Below, piece after piece: positions 9,532 to 21,622 of a stretch of 64,000 nucleotides of DNA (position 1 is the first letter of the stretch; each line of letters begins with the position of its first letter). Below the pieces are notes generated by a model that was not told the origin of the DNA, searched no databases, and saw only the letters and a program-made list of their open reading frames with translations. Source of the stretch: Actinomycetes bacterium (GTDB lineage: Bacteria > Actinomycetota > Actinomycetes > Actinomycetales > Microbacteriaceae); contig JAEZHW010000055.1 in NCBI GenBank assembly GCA_023436775.1, forward strand, positions 62,001 through 126,000, given 5' to 3'. A program made the position numbers and the translations under genes.

Positions 9532-10374
9532 CTAGTGAGTGGCGACTGCCTCGACTTCGGCGCGCAGACGGCTGAATACCACTGCCGCCGCAGCGTCATT
9601 CACCAGTCCAGGTTCGGTGATGACCGGGAACTCGGTGGCCGGCACGCCCTCGGCCGGGCGCACATCGACGTGCTCGACGTGATAACCGGCCTGGTGCAGC
9701 CAGGTGGCCATGTCGTAGTCAATACGCGAGTCCCCGACCGTGATCCACCGCTGGGGGATCGGCACCTCGTGCCGACGAAGCAACGCGACAGCACGCTCGG
9801 CGCCAAGTGCTTTGCCGCCGCGACGGTGCTCCACATCGATGGAGATGATGCTCGGCACGATGTGGAAGTCGGCATTCAAGTCGTGCTCATCCAGCAAGGC
9901 CTGCGTGAAGCGCTCCAGTCGATCCTGATGCGGCGGATAGTCCTCCTGCGGGAAGCCGACATTCATCTCGATGGAGGTCATCGCCAACTTCGTCTCGTCG
10001 TAGAACATCGAGTCCGCGAACTCGGCGGCGACCGCGTCCCGGACCGTGTGCCGGTAGCTGTTCGGCATCTGCATGGCTTCGTCCACCACGCTTGGGGTCA
10101 ATTCGCCGTCCAACATGCTGAACCAGACCGCGCCCTTCTCGGCGACGGCGTGCACCGGTGCGTCTGGGCGTAGGCCAGCCTGCAGCATCGGCGTGAGCAC
10201 CTCCTCGCGCAAGAACGTATCGGCACGACCGGTGTTGAACACGGTCGGCACCCCGGCATTTGCCATCGCAACCAGGTCCGGAATGATCGAGTCGATCGCG
10301 ACTGTTCGGGTCACTGGCGAGGCGATCGGACCGTCAACATCAAGCAGCAGCGCGAAGGGAGCGGAAGGGTGCAT
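9532..10374 (-). CDS. HAD-superfamily hydrolase (IIB-like phosphatase)
   Basis: Predicted cytoplasmic phosphatase, substrate unknown. HAD motif I is LLLDVDGPIASP (Asp12 the expected nucleophile), motif II NTGRAD, and motif IV ITVGDSRIDYDMA. The cap resembles the sugar-phosphate and phosphomannomutase-like HAD-IIB group. 280 aa from the ATG at 10374. A longer reading frame continues upstream across the pyrR leader and inside pyrR, but that part is antisense to pyrR and is rejected. It converges on dnaE with an 80-bp gap and diverges from pyrR. Confidence 0.85.
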   Translation of the reverse strand: MHPSAPFALLLDVDGPIASPVTRTVAIDSIIPDLVAMANAGVPTVFNTGRADTFLREEVLTPMLQAGLRPDAPVHAVAEKGAVWFSMLDGELTPSVVDEAMQMPNSYRHTVRDAVAAEFADSMFYDETKLAMTSIEMNVGFPQEDYPPHQDRLERFTQALLDEHDLNADFHIVPSIISIDVEHRRGGKALGAERAVALLRRHEVPIPQRWITVGDSRIDYDMATWLHQAGYHVEHVDVRPAEGVPATEFPVITEPGLVNDAAAAVVFSRLRAEVEAVATH

Positions 10375-10416
10375 TCTTCTATCCTCCCAGACCCAGCGAG
10401 TGCCCAGGTCGAGTGG

Positions 10417-10422
10417 TAGACT
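10417..10422 (+). promoter_or_regulatory. Candidate -10 element of the pyr operon
   Basis: TAGACT, matching the actinobacterial TAnnnT -10 pattern. It would give a leader of about 50 nt that contains the PyrR-binding loop. No convincing -35 is visible. Confidence 0.45.
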
Positions 10423-10439
10423 CGTCACTCGGAAGACAT

Positions 10440-10474
10440 CCTTTAAATTCCGTCCAGCGAGGCGGGGAAGGAGG
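10440..10474 (+). promoter_or_regulatory. PyrR-binding RNA hairpin over the pyrR ribosome-binding site
   Basis: The loop TCCAGCGAGG (10453-10462) matches the known PyrR-binding core UCCNGNGAGG. It is closed by CCG (10450-10452) with CGG (10463-10465) and, below an internal loop, by CCTT (10440-10443) with AAGG (10468-10471). The 3' arm is part of the AAGGAGG Shine-Dalgarno (10468-10474) of pyrR. UMP-loaded PyrR binding would hide the ribosome-binding site, as described for mycobacterial pyrR leaders. The assignment is by motif match plus position. Confidence 0.75.
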
Positions 10475-10479
10475 TCGGT

Positions 10480-11034
10480 ATGACTGAGCGCGAAGCTCCG
10501 GTGGAACGGACCGTGCTGCAGCAAGCCGATGTGGCGCGGGCGTTGACCCGTATTGCGCACGAGATCCTCGAATCGAACCGAGGCTCGGCTGATCTGATGC
10601 TGTTGGGAATACCGACTCGGGGTGTCTTGCTGGCGCATCGACTCGCTGACATCATCCACAGCATTGACCCGGGTGCGAACCCGCCGGTCGGTGTGCTGGA
10701 CATCACAATGTACCGCGACGACCTCGCTACCCAGCCGACCCGTACGCCGGGACGCACCGACGTGCCCTTCGACATCGACGGCGCCACGGTGGTCCTGGTT
10801 GACGATGTGCTCTACTCCGGCCGGACCGTGCGTGCGGCACTGGACGCGATCCGAGACCTGGGACGTCCCGCCGCGGTGCGGCTTGCCGTGCTGGTGGACC
10901 GTGGCCACCGTGAACTGCCGATCCGGGCAGACTTTGTGGGCAAGAACCTGCCGAGTGCACTGCGGGAACGCATCAACGTGCGATTGGCCGAGGTGGATGG
11001 TGAGGATTCGATTGCGGTGGCGGTGAGCGAGTGA
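10480..11034 (+). CDS. pyrR: PyrR: pyr operon regulator / uracil phosphoribosyltransferase
   Basis: RNA-binding attenuation protein with weak uracil phosphoribosyltransferase activity. 184 aa with the PRPP-binding signature VVLVDDVLYSGRTVRAALDA at about 106-125 and an upstream Arg-rich region beginning LLGIPTRGVLLAHRL. First gene of the pyr operon. It is preceded by AAGGAGG and a PyrR-type RNA hairpin, which predicts autoregulation and UMP-dependent control of the genes behind it. Its 3' end overlaps pyrB by 4 bp (GTGA). Confidence 0.96.
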   Translation: MTEREAPVERTVLQQADVARALTRIAHEILESNRGSADLMLLGIPTRGVLLAHRLADIIHSIDPGANPPVGVLDITMYRDDLATQPTRTPGRTDVPFDIDGATVVLVDDVLYSGRTVRAALDAIRDLGRPAAVRLAVLVDRGHRELPIRADFVGKNLPSALRERINVRLAEVDGEDSIAVAVSE

Positions 11035-11999
11035 AGCATCTGCTGAGTACCAAGGACCTGAGCCGCGAGGCGGCGATTGCCATCCTGGATACGGCCGAGG
11101 CTATGGCCGACACCCAGGAGCGCGAGGTCAAGAAGTTGCCGACACTGCGCGGCAAGACCGTGGTGAACCTCTTCTACGAGGACTCCACCCGCACCCGGAT
11201 CAGCTTCGAGGTCGCCGCGAAGCGCCTCTCGGCTGACGTGATCAACTTCAGCGCGAAGGGCTCGAGCGTTTCGAAGGGCGAATCGCTGGAGGACACCGCC
11301 AAGACGCTCGCCGCGATGGGCGCCGACGGCGTGGTTATCCGCCACAGCTCCTCAGGCGCTGCTGAGCGCCTCGCCACCAGCGGCTGGATCGATGCCGCGG
11401 TGGTGAACGCCGGTGACGGCACGCACGAACATCCCACGCAGGCCCTGCTGGACGCCTTCACGATGCGCAAGCGCCTGCATGGCGACGCGAGCCGGGGCAA
11501 GGGCCTCGATGGTGTTCGCGTCCTCATCGTCGGCGACATTCTGCACTCTCGGGTCGCGCGCTCGAACCTCTGGCTGTTGACCACGCTCGGTGCCGAGGTT
11601 GCCTTCGTCGGCCCCGCGACGCTGATCCCCAGCTACATCCAGGACTGGCCGGTCACGGTCTACTACGACTTCGACGAGGCGCTGGCAACGAACCCGGATG
11701 TGGTGATGATGCTGCGCATCCAGGCCGAGCGCATGCACGCCGCCTACTTCCCGAACACGCGCGAGTACGGTCGCGGCTGGGGCCTCGGCCTCGACCGCTT
11801 CCGCCGCCTGAGCGAGCGCACCCTGATCATGCACCCCGGTCCGATGAACCGTGGCCTGGAAATCTGCAGCGAGGCTGCGGATTCGCCGCAGTCGACGGTC
11901 ACCGAGCAGGTCGCCAACGGCGTGGCGATCCGGATGGCGGTGCTCTACCTGACGGTGGCTGGTGTCGCCGCCGACCAGACCTCGGAGGTGACGGCATGA
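11031..11999 (+). CDS. pyrB: Aspartate carbamoyltransferase catalytic subunit
   Basis: Condenses carbamoyl phosphate with aspartate to N-carbamoyl-aspartate, the committed step of pyrimidine synthesis. The carbamoyl-phosphate site FYEDSTRTRISFE is at about 50-62, HPTQALLDAFT lies mid-protein, and HPGPMNRG is near the C-terminus. 322 aa, cytoplasmic, a trimeric family. The GTG at 11031 overlaps the pyrR stop and its own stop overlaps pyrC by 4 bp, so translation is coupled on both sides. No pyrI regulatory subunit follows, as usual in actinobacteria. Confidence 0.98.
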   Translation: MKHLLSTKDLSREAAIAILDTAEAMADTQEREVKKLPTLRGKTVVNLFYEDSTRTRISFEVAAKRLSADVINFSAKGSSVSKGESLEDTAKTLAAMGADGVVIRHSSSGAAERLATSGWIDAAVVNAGDGTHEHPTQALLDAFTMRKRLHGDASRGKGLDGVRVLIVGDILHSRVARSNLWLLTTLGAEVAFVGPATLIPSYIQDWPVTVYYDFDEALATNPDVVMMLRIQAERMHAAYFPNTREYGRGWGLGLDRFRRLSERTLIMHPGPMNRGLEICSEAADSPQSTVTEQVANGVAIRMAVLYLTVAGVAADQTSEVTA

Positions 12000-13342
12000 G
12001 CGCCGACGCAATCCTGATCCGTGGCGTCCAGACCTTCGACGGTGAAGTGACCGACCTGCTGCTTCGTGAGGGTGTGATCGCCGAGCGCGGCACGGGCCTC
12101 GCGGCCGATGGCGCCACAGTGATCGAGGCGGATGGCCTGATTGCGCTGCCCGGCTTTGTGGACCTGCATACCCACCTGCGCGAGCCCGGTGGCGAGGGTG
12201 CCGAGACGGTGCTCACCGGATCCCGGGCCGCTGCCGCTGGCGGCTACACCGCGGTGCACGCGATGGCGAACACCAACCCGGTGGCAGACACTGCGGGCGT
12301 GGTGGAACAGGTGCTCACCGCTGGTGAGGCAGCAGGCTACGTCACCGTGCAGCCGATCGGTGCCATCACCAAGGGCCAGGCCGGTGAAGCCCTCGCTGAC
12401 ATCGGATCGATGGCATCGTCGCGGGCCAAGGTTCGGATCTTCAGCGACGACGGCATCTGCGTGTCGGACTCGCTGGTGATGCGCCGCGCGATGGAATATG
12501 TGAAGACCTTCGACGGCGTCATCGCGCAGCACGCCCAGGACCCGCGACTCACCCTCGGTGCCCAGTTGAATGAGGGCCCGGTCTCGGCCGAGCTCGGCCT
12601 CGCTGGCTGGCCGGCCGTTGCCGAAGAGTCGATCATCGCCCGCGACATCATGCTGGCGGAACTCACCGGCGCTCGATATCACGCCTGCCACGTCTCGACC
12701 GCAGGTTCGGTGGAACTGATCCGTCAGGCCAAGGCCAAGGGTCTGCCAGTCACCGCTGAAGTGACGCCGCACCACTTGATCCTCACCGACGAACTGGCCC
12801 GAGGCTACAACCCCTTCTTCAAGGTCAATCCGCCGCTGCGCTCCGCCAAGGATGTCGAGGCGGTCCGCGCGGCCCTGGCCGACGGCACCATCGACATCGT
12901 GGCCACCGACCACGCACCGCACAAGGCAGAGCTGAAGTGCTGCGAGTGGGACCAGGCCGCCATGGGCATGGTCGGTCTTGAGTCCGCCCTCGCGGTGGTG
13001 CAGACCGCCATGGTCGAGACCGGACTACTGGACTGGGCGGGTGTGGCTCGGGTCATGTCGCAAGCACCGGCTCGGATCAGTGGACTGGTCGGGCACGGCG
13101 GCAGCCTGCAACTGGGCGAGGCAGCCAACCTGACGGTGGTCGACCCGGCCTCCGAACGAGAGTTCACCACCGACGAACTGCAGGGCAAGGGCCGGAACAG
13201 CCCGTACCTCGGTCGGACTCTCCGCGGCGCCGTGGTGACCACAATCCACCACGGTATCGTCACGCTGCGTGACGGCATCCTGACCGACCCGGACACCGTC
13301 GCCGCGCAGGCTCGGCAGCGTCGGGCACAGGAGGCACGCTAA
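11996..13342 (+). CDS. pyrC: Dihydroorotase
   Basis: Zinc amidohydrolase that cyclises carbamoyl-aspartate to dihydroorotate. Metal-binding motif DLHTHLREPG (His58, His60), then HACHVSTAGSVELI, AEVTPHHL and IVATDHAPH, in class I order. 448 aa. The ATG at 11996 overlaps the pyrB stop by 4 bp. Being an active-looking PyrC with all metal ligands, it should not need a pseudo-DHOase partner. The stop overlaps the next gene by one base (TAATG). Confidence 0.97.
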   Translation: MSADAILIRGVQTFDGEVTDLLLREGVIAERGTGLAADGATVIEADGLIALPGFVDLHTHLREPGGEGAETVLTGSRAAAAGGYTAVHAMANTNPVADTAGVVEQVLTAGEAAGYVTVQPIGAITKGQAGEALADIGSMASSRAKVRIFSDDGICVSDSLVMRRAMEYVKTFDGVIAQHAQDPRLTLGAQLNEGPVSAELGLAGWPAVAEESIIARDIMLAELTGARYHACHVSTAGSVELIRQAKAKGLPVTAEVTPHHLILTDELARGYNPFFKVNPPLRSAKDVEAVRAALADGTIDIVATDHAPHKAELKCCEWDQAAMGMVGLESALAVVQTAMVETGLLDWAGVARVMSQAPARISGLVGHGGSLQLGEAANLTVVDPASEREFTTDELQGKGRNSPYLGRTLRGAVVTTIHHGIVTLRDGILTDPDTVAAQARQRRAQEAR

Positions 13343-13887
13343 TGGAGCGCTTGTTCTGGGGCATCGTCTGGGTCGGCGTGATTGCGCTGGTGCTGTGGCT
13401 GATGTGGCGCGCGTGGAAGGTCAAGATGCGCGCGGCCCAGGGCCTCGGCCTGCCCGAGATTCCGGAGCAGTTGGGGGAGCGGATCACCGGATTCGCGGGG
13501 CAGTACGTGGTGACCACGCTGGCGAACCAGCAGTTGGAGCGGCAGGCGATTCCTGGCCTCGCCTTCCGTGGCAACGCCTTTGTGACGGTCCACCCGGAGG
13601 GCATCGCCATCGTTATCGCGGGCGGCGTTGAGGCCTTCATTGCCGCCTACCGAGTGACCGGGGCGGGCTTTGGCAACTGGACCGTGGACCGCGTGGTCGA
13701 AGAGAACGGCATGGTCTTGGTCTCGTGGGAGCACGGCGGCAAGGAATTGGATACCTGGTTCCGACCGGCCTCGCCGGCGGACGGCCAGCGCTTCGTGGAG
13801 GCCGTCCAGGGCCTCGTTAAGGACAAGGAAGACTTCACCGCAGATGATGCGGTGGCACCGACGACGCAGAAGGAGGAGCGGGAGTGA
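13342..13887 (+). CDS. Single-span membrane protein with PH-like domain (pyr operon)
   Basis: Function unknown. 181 aa: one N-terminal membrane helix (about 5-23) followed by a cytoplasmic domain that resembles the bacterial PH-like family often annotated between pyrC and carA in actinobacteria, sometimes misnamed transporter. It ends in an acidic Lys/Glu-rich tail. The ATG overlaps the pyrC stop by one base and the stop overlaps carA by 4 bp, so it is certainly co-translated with pyrimidine genes. That suggests a membrane-linked role tied to the pathway, but nothing in the sequence defines it. Confidence 0.8.
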   Translation: MERLFWGIVWVGVIALVLWLMWRAWKVKMRAAQGLGLPEIPEQLGERITGFAGQYVVTTLANQQLERQAIPGLAFRGNAFVTVHPEGIAIVIAGGVEAFIAAYRVTGAGFGNWTVDRVVEENGMVLVSWEHGGKELDTWFRPASPADGQRFVEAVQGLVKDKEDFTADDAVAPTTQKEERE

Positions 13888-15047
13888 CCGCTACAGGAAA
13901 CACCGCACCGGCACGGGCAGTGCTGGTGCTTGAGGATGGAACGAAGTACGTCGGACGTGCCTACGGTGCGATCGGTCGGGTGACCGGCGAGGCAGTGTTC
14001 TCGACCGGCATGACCGGCTACCAGGAGACCATTACCGACCCGAGCTACGCCGGCCAGATTGTGGTGCAGACTGCGCCACACATCGGCAACACCGGCATGA
14101 ACGACGAGGACCCCGAATCGCGCCGCATCTGGGTGTCGGGGTACGTCGTGCGCGACCCCAGCCGCGTGGTGTCGAACTGGCGTGCCCAGCGCAGCCTCGG
14201 TGAGGAACTCGAGCGCGATGGCATCGTCGGAATCTCGGGCATCGACACTCGTGCGCTCACTCGCCGCATCCGCGACGTTGGGGCCATGCGTGCCGGTATT
14301 TTCTCGGGTCCGGACGCTGAGCTCTCGCTAGAGGAGCAGTTGGACATCGTTCGCACCAGCGAGCAGATGGCTGGCCGCAGCCTCGCCGACCAGGTCACCA
14401 CCCCGGAACCGTTCTCGGTGCCGGCGGTCGGCGAACGGATCGGTCTGCTGGCAGTGCTCGACCTCGGTGTGAAGCAGGCCACGCTGAACTACCTCACCGA
14501 GCGCGGCTTTGACCTCATTGTGCTGCCCTCGACCTCGACCTACGAGGACGTCAAGGCCTGTAACCCGGACGCGGTCTTCTACTCGAACGGCCCTGGCGAC
14601 CCCTCGGCCTCGAAGGGGCAAATCGAGCTGCTGCAGGCCCTGCTGCGCGATGGCAAGCCGTTCTTCGGCATCTGCTTCGGCAATCAGCTGCTGGGTCGCG
14701 CGCTCGGCTTCGGTACCTACAAGCTGCCCTTCGGACACCGCGGTATCAACCAGCCGGTGTTCGACAAGCTCACCGGCAAGGTCGAGATCACTGCGCAAAA
14801 CCACGGCTTTGCAGTGGACGCTCCGATCGAGGGTGTACACGAATCGCCGGCCGGCTTCGGCCGGGTTGAGGTGAGCCACTACTCGCTGAACGACCAGGTC
14901 GTCGAGGGCCTGCGCTGCCTCGACATCCCTGCCTTCTCGGTGCAGTACCACCCGGAGGCTGCCGCGGGTCCGCACGATGCAAACCACCTGTTTGACCGGT
15001 TCCGCGAGCTCGTCATCGCCGCCCAGGACTCGAAGGAAGGCAAGTAA
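13884..15047 (+). CDS. carA: Carbamoyl-phosphate synthase small subunit
   Basis: Glutaminase subunit that supplies ammonia to CarB. The N-terminal CPSase small-chain domain (LVLEDGTKYVGRAYGA) is followed by a class I glutamine amidotransferase domain with the nucleophile in FFGICFGNQLLG (Cys at about 264) and His/Glu in QYHPEAAAGP. 387 aa. The GTG at 13884 overlaps the preceding membrane gene, and carB starts directly after the stop with no gap. Confidence 0.97.
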   Translation: MTATGNTAPARAVLVLEDGTKYVGRAYGAIGRVTGEAVFSTGMTGYQETITDPSYAGQIVVQTAPHIGNTGMNDEDPESRRIWVSGYVVRDPSRVVSNWRAQRSLGEELERDGIVGISGIDTRALTRRIRDVGAMRAGIFSGPDAELSLEEQLDIVRTSEQMAGRSLADQVTTPEPFSVPAVGERIGLLAVLDLGVKQATLNYLTERGFDLIVLPSTSTYEDVKACNPDAVFYSNGPGDPSASKGQIELLQALLRDGKPFFGICFGNQLLGRALGFGTYKLPFGHRGINQPVFDKLTGKVEITAQNHGFAVDAPIEGVHESPAGFGRVEVSHYSLNDQVVEGLRCLDIPAFSVQYHPEAAAGPHDANHLFDRFRELVIAAQDSKEGK

Positions 15048-18346
<3,299 letters not shown>

Positions 18347-18350
<4 letters not shown>

Positions 18351-19186
18351 CGAACGGGGGCCTGAGCTTCGGCCAACGACTCGACGAGGCAGTGTCGAGG
18401 TTCGGGCCCCTGTGCGTTGGCATCGACCCGCACGCGTCCCTGCTTGCCGATTGGGGGCTGAACGACGATGCGAGCGGCGCGGAGTCGTTCGGCCGCACCG
18501 TAATCGAGGCGAGCGCTGGCCGGGTGGCCATCGTCAAGCCGCAGGTCGCCTTCTTCGAGCGCTTCGGCTCGGTTGGCATTGCCGGCCTCGAGCGCATCCT
18601 TGCTGATGCCCGTCAGGCCGGCGTGCTGACGATCGCCGACGCGAAGCGCGGCGACATTGGCAGCACGATGGACGGCTATGCGCTGGCTTGGCTCAGCCCG
18701 GGCAGCCCGCTTGAGGCTGACTCGGTGACGCTGAGCCCGTACCTCGGCTTCGGCAGCCTGCAGCCAGCAATCACGCTTGCGCAGCAGCACGGCAAGGGCA
18801 TCTTCGCGCTGGCCGCGACCTCGAACCCTGAGGGCGCCTCGGTCCAGCAGCAGGGTGAGCCCAGCGTGGCGGCCTCGATCGCTGCGGCCGCGGCCCTGGC
18901 CAACGCGGATGCGGATGTGGTCGGCTCGATCGGTCTGGTCATCGGGGCGACCGTGCGCGCGGAAGCGTATGGGATTGACCTCGAATCGCTGGTGAAGACG
19001 CCGATTCTCGCGCCCGGATTCGGCGCGCAAGGGGCGACGGCCGCCGACCTGGTGGACCGCTTCGGCGCAGCCGCGCCGCGCGTGCTGGTCAGCGAATCGC
19101 GCAGCATCCTCAGCGCCGGACCCGTTGGCCTGGTGGACGTGATTGACCGCGAACGCGAGGCGATTGCGGCGGTGCTCCATGGCTGA
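18347..19186 (+). CDS. pyrF: Orotidine-5'-phosphate decarboxylase (type 2)
   Basis: Last step of UMP synthesis, decarboxylating OMP. The actinobacterial type 2 family signature TIADAKRGDIGSTMDGYA holds the catalytic Lys/Asp array. 279 aa, longer than the E. coli-type enzyme, as expected for this subfamily. The ATG at 18347 overlaps carB by 4 bp and the 3' end overlaps the mIHF-gmk gene by 8 bp. pyrD and pyrE, needed between PyrC and PyrF, are not in this window. Confidence 0.96.
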
Positions 19187-20099
19187 CCTGCCGGAAGCGC
19201 TCCGCTCCGTGGATCGGGCGGCGGCCGCAGCCAAGGCAGTGGCGGTGCGGCGCGAGCGGGCCGCGATTAAGCAGGCCGTGGCGCGGCGGACGATCGCGCC
19301 CGCCCAGGTGCTTGCCGACAGCCTCGTTGCTGAGTCGGCAGCCGCAGGGTTGCGGGTCACGGACTTGCTCGGCGCGATTCCTGGGGTGGGGCCGATCCGA
19401 GTCCAGGCTGCACTTGCGGACCTCGCCATTTCCGAACGCAAGCGCCTCGGCGGGCTGGGGGAGCAGCAGCGTCGCCGCCTTGCCGAGTATCTGGCCGCGT
19501 TCACGCCGACGGTTGCCGCGCGCGGTCGCTTGATTGTGCTCGCGGGTCCCACCGCGGTCGGTAAGGGCACGGTGACGCAGCACATTCGCGAGCACTACCC
19601 GGAGGTGCTGCTGTCGGTCTCAGCGACCACTCGTGCGCCGCGACCGGGTGAGGTAGAGGGCGTCAACTACTATTTCGTCACCAACGAGCAGTTCGACGAC
19701 ATGGTTGCCAGCGGTCAGATGCTGGAGTGGGCCGTGGTGCACAACCAGAATCGCTACGGCACGCCGCGCGGTCCGGTGGAGGCGGCGCTCGCCGCTGGTC
19801 GCAGCGTGTTGCTCGAGATCGACCTGCAAGGTGCGCGCCAGGTGCGCGCGGCGATGCCCGAGGCCGTGCTGGTTTTCCTCGCCCCGCCCAGTTGGGAGGA
19901 ACTCGTGCGTCGGCTCATTGGCCGCGGCACTGAATCCGCGGAGGAACAACAGCGTCGCCTGGACACCGCCAAGGTGGAACTGGCGGCGCAAGATGAGTTT
20001 GATGTGCGAATTGTGAACGACGAAGTCGCCGTTGCGGCGCAGAAGGTCGTAGACTTACTTGGTGCGTCTGCGCAGCAGGCGTCAGGAATTGAGGAGTGA
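19179..20099 (+). CDS. gmk: Fusion of mycobacterial-type IHF (mIHF) with guanylate kinase
   Basis: 306 aa with two parts. Residues 1-108 align by eye with mIHF, the actinobacterial nucleoid protein: ARRxRAxxK helix, then LRVTDLLGAIPGVGPIRV and KRLGGLGEQQRRRL, its DNA-binding helix-turn-helix region. Residues about 115-306 are a complete guanylate kinase: P-loop AGPTAVGKGT (122-131), SATTRAPRPGE and NYYFV, a GMP-site LEIDLQGARQVR, and the RLDTAKVEL tail. In most actinobacteria mihF and gmk are separate adjacent genes behind pyrF. Here one uninterrupted frame covers both. The ATG at 19179 is chosen since it gives the mIHF N-terminus. An internal start for free Gmk cannot be excluded. Confidence 0.92.
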   Translation: MADLPEALRSVDRAAAAAKAVAVRRERAAIKQAVARRTIAPAQVLADSLVAESAAAGLRVTDLLGAIPGVGPIRVQAALADLAISERKRLGGLGEQQRRRLAEYLAAFTPTVAARGRLIVLAGPTAVGKGTVTQHIREHYPEVLLSVSATTRAPRPGEVEGVNYYFVTNEQFDDMVASGQMLEWAVVHNQNRYGTPRGPVEAALAAGRSVLLEIDLQGARQVRAAMPEAVLVFLAPPSWEELVRRLIGRGTESAEEQQRRLDTAKVELAAQDEFDVRIVNDEVAVAAQKVVDLLGASAQQASGIEE

Positions 20100-20101
20100 A
20101 C

Positions 20102-20356
20102 GTGGCCGAAAAGTTGCAGGGAATCATCAACCCCCCGATCGATGAGCTGCTGAACAAGGTGCCGTCGAAGTACGCACTGGTCATCTTCGCTGCCAAGCGG
20201 GCTCGTCAGATCAACCAGTACTACACCGACCTCCAGGAAGGTCAGCTCTTCGACAACGTGGGTCCGCTTGTGGACGCCAGCGTCGAGGACAAGCCGCTGT
20301 CGGTGGCGCTGCGTGAGGTCAACGAGGACAAGCTCGTTCTCCAGCTGGCGCAGTAA
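20102..20356 (+). CDS. rpoZ: RNA polymerase subunit omega
   Basis: Small RNA polymerase subunit that helps fold and stabilise beta-prime. About 84 aa with the actinobacterial signature IINPPIDELLNKVPSKYALV followed by FAAKRARQINQYY. GTG 20102 is preferred because GAGGAG (20091-20096) gives a 5-nt spacing; the in-frame GTG at 20096 overlaps that site. It sits between gmk and coaBC, the usual actinobacterial order. Confidence 0.95.
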   Translation: MAEKLQGIINPPIDELLNKVPSKYALVIFAAKRARQINQYYTDLQEGQLFDNVGPLVDASVEDKPLSVALREVNEDKLVLQLAQ

Positions 20357-20380
20357 GTCGCGCTGACCGGGGCGGACGCG

Positions 20381-21586
20381 ATGCGCATCGTCGTCGGCAT
20401 CTCGGGTGGGATCGCCGCCTATAAGGCGGTTGGTGTCGTCCGGTTGCTGGTGCTTGCCGGTCACGACGTCCATGTCGTGCCCACCGAGGCGGCTCTTCGC
20501 TTCGTCGGTCGACCCACGCTGGAAGCCATCAGCCGCAATCCCGTGCACGATTCCGTCTTTGACGGTGTCGACGAGGTTCGGCATGTTGCTTTGGGTCAGC
20601 GGGCCGACCTGATTCTCGTGGCGCCCGCCACGGCCAACACCCTGGCCAAGATCGCACACGGGTTTGCCGATGATCTGCTCGGCACCACGATCCTCGCCAG
20701 TCGCGCCCCACTGGTGGTGGCCCCGGCCATGCACACGGAAATGTGGGAGCAGGCATCGACGCAGGCGAACATCGCGACGCTGCAGGCTCGCGGCGTGACG
20801 ATCGTGGGCCCGGCCAGCGGCCAGCTCACTGGTCAGGATTCGGGCGTGGGGCGGATGGCTGAGCCGGACCAGATCGTCGCCGAAGCGCTGGCACTGCTGC
20901 CTGACGCTGGCCCGGTGCCGGCCGGTGACTTCGCAGGCAAGCGCATCGTCATTTCCGCCGGTGGCACCCGCGAGGCGCTGGACCCGGTCCGCTTCCTCGG
21001 CAACCGTTCCAGCGGCAAGCAGGGCGCGGCGCTGGCTGCAGCAGCTCGCGATCGTGGAGCCCGCGTAACATTCCTCGCCGCGAACCTCGAGGTGCCGATA
21101 CCGGATGGCGTGGACGTGGTGCACGTCACCAGCGCGCTGGAACTCGCCGAGGCTGCTGCCCGCGTCGCGCCGGAGGCCGACGTGGTCATCATGGCCGCCG
21201 CGGTCGCGGACTACCGACCCGAGACGGTCGCGCAGGGCAAAATCAAGAAGGAAACCGCCGGCGATACGCTGCAGTTGAGCCTGGTGAAGAACCCGGACAT
21301 CCTGCAGTCGCTCGTGCAGCAGCGTCAGGACGGCCAGGTAATCGTCGGCTTCGCCGCTGAGACGGCCGCGAGTGAAGCGGAACTGCTGGACCTCGGTCGA
21401 GCCAAGATTCGGCGTAAGGGTGCCGACCTGCTGGTCCTCAACGCGGTGGGTTGGACCGCTGGCTTTGCACAGGACGACAATGCCGCCGTAATGATTGATT
21501 CGGCCGGTGCTATCGTTGGACGAGCCCAGGGGGACAAGCGCTTGGTCGCTGACGCCATCCTGGATGCCATCCACTCGTACGTCTAG
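20381..21586 (+). CDS. coaBC: Bifunctional CoaBC (phosphopantothenoylcysteine synthetase/decarboxylase)
   Basis: Two steps of coenzyme A synthesis. The N-terminal flavoprotein decarboxylase CoaC (about 1-180) has GISGGIAAYK and PAMHTEMW, the His variant usual in actinobacteria. The C-terminal CoaB synthetase (about 190-401) has SAGGTREALDPVRFLGNRSS and MAAAVADYRP. 401 aa, full length. The ATG at 20381 is 24 nt after rpoZ. Confidence 0.97.
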   Translation: MRIVVGISGGIAAYKAVGVVRLLVLAGHDVHVVPTEAALRFVGRPTLEAISRNPVHDSVFDGVDEVRHVALGQRADLILVAPATANTLAKIAHGFADDLLGTTILASRAPLVVAPAMHTEMWEQASTQANIATLQARGVTIVGPASGQLTGQDSGVGRMAEPDQIVAEALALLPDAGPVPAGDFAGKRIVISAGGTREALDPVRFLGNRSSGKQGAALAAAARDRGARVTFLAANLEVPIPDGVDVVHVTSALELAEAAARVAPEADVVIMAAAVADYRPETVAQGKIKKETAGDTLQLSLVKNPDILQSLVQQRQDGQVIVGFAAETAASEAELLDLGRAKIRRKGADLLVLNAVGWTAGFAQDDNAAVMIDSAGAIVGRAQGDKRLVADAILDAIHSYV

Positions 21587-21622
21587 CACGCTCCCGCGTG
21601 CGGTCTACACCCCAGGAGTCCC

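Noticed and set aside
10375..10908. N-terminal extension of the HAD gene to 10908
   Set aside because: It would run antisense through the pyr leader and pyrR; the conserved HAD start is at 10374.
21587..21622. SAM riboswitch upstream of metK
   Set aside because: Only 36 bp of gap and no structured aptamer elements.
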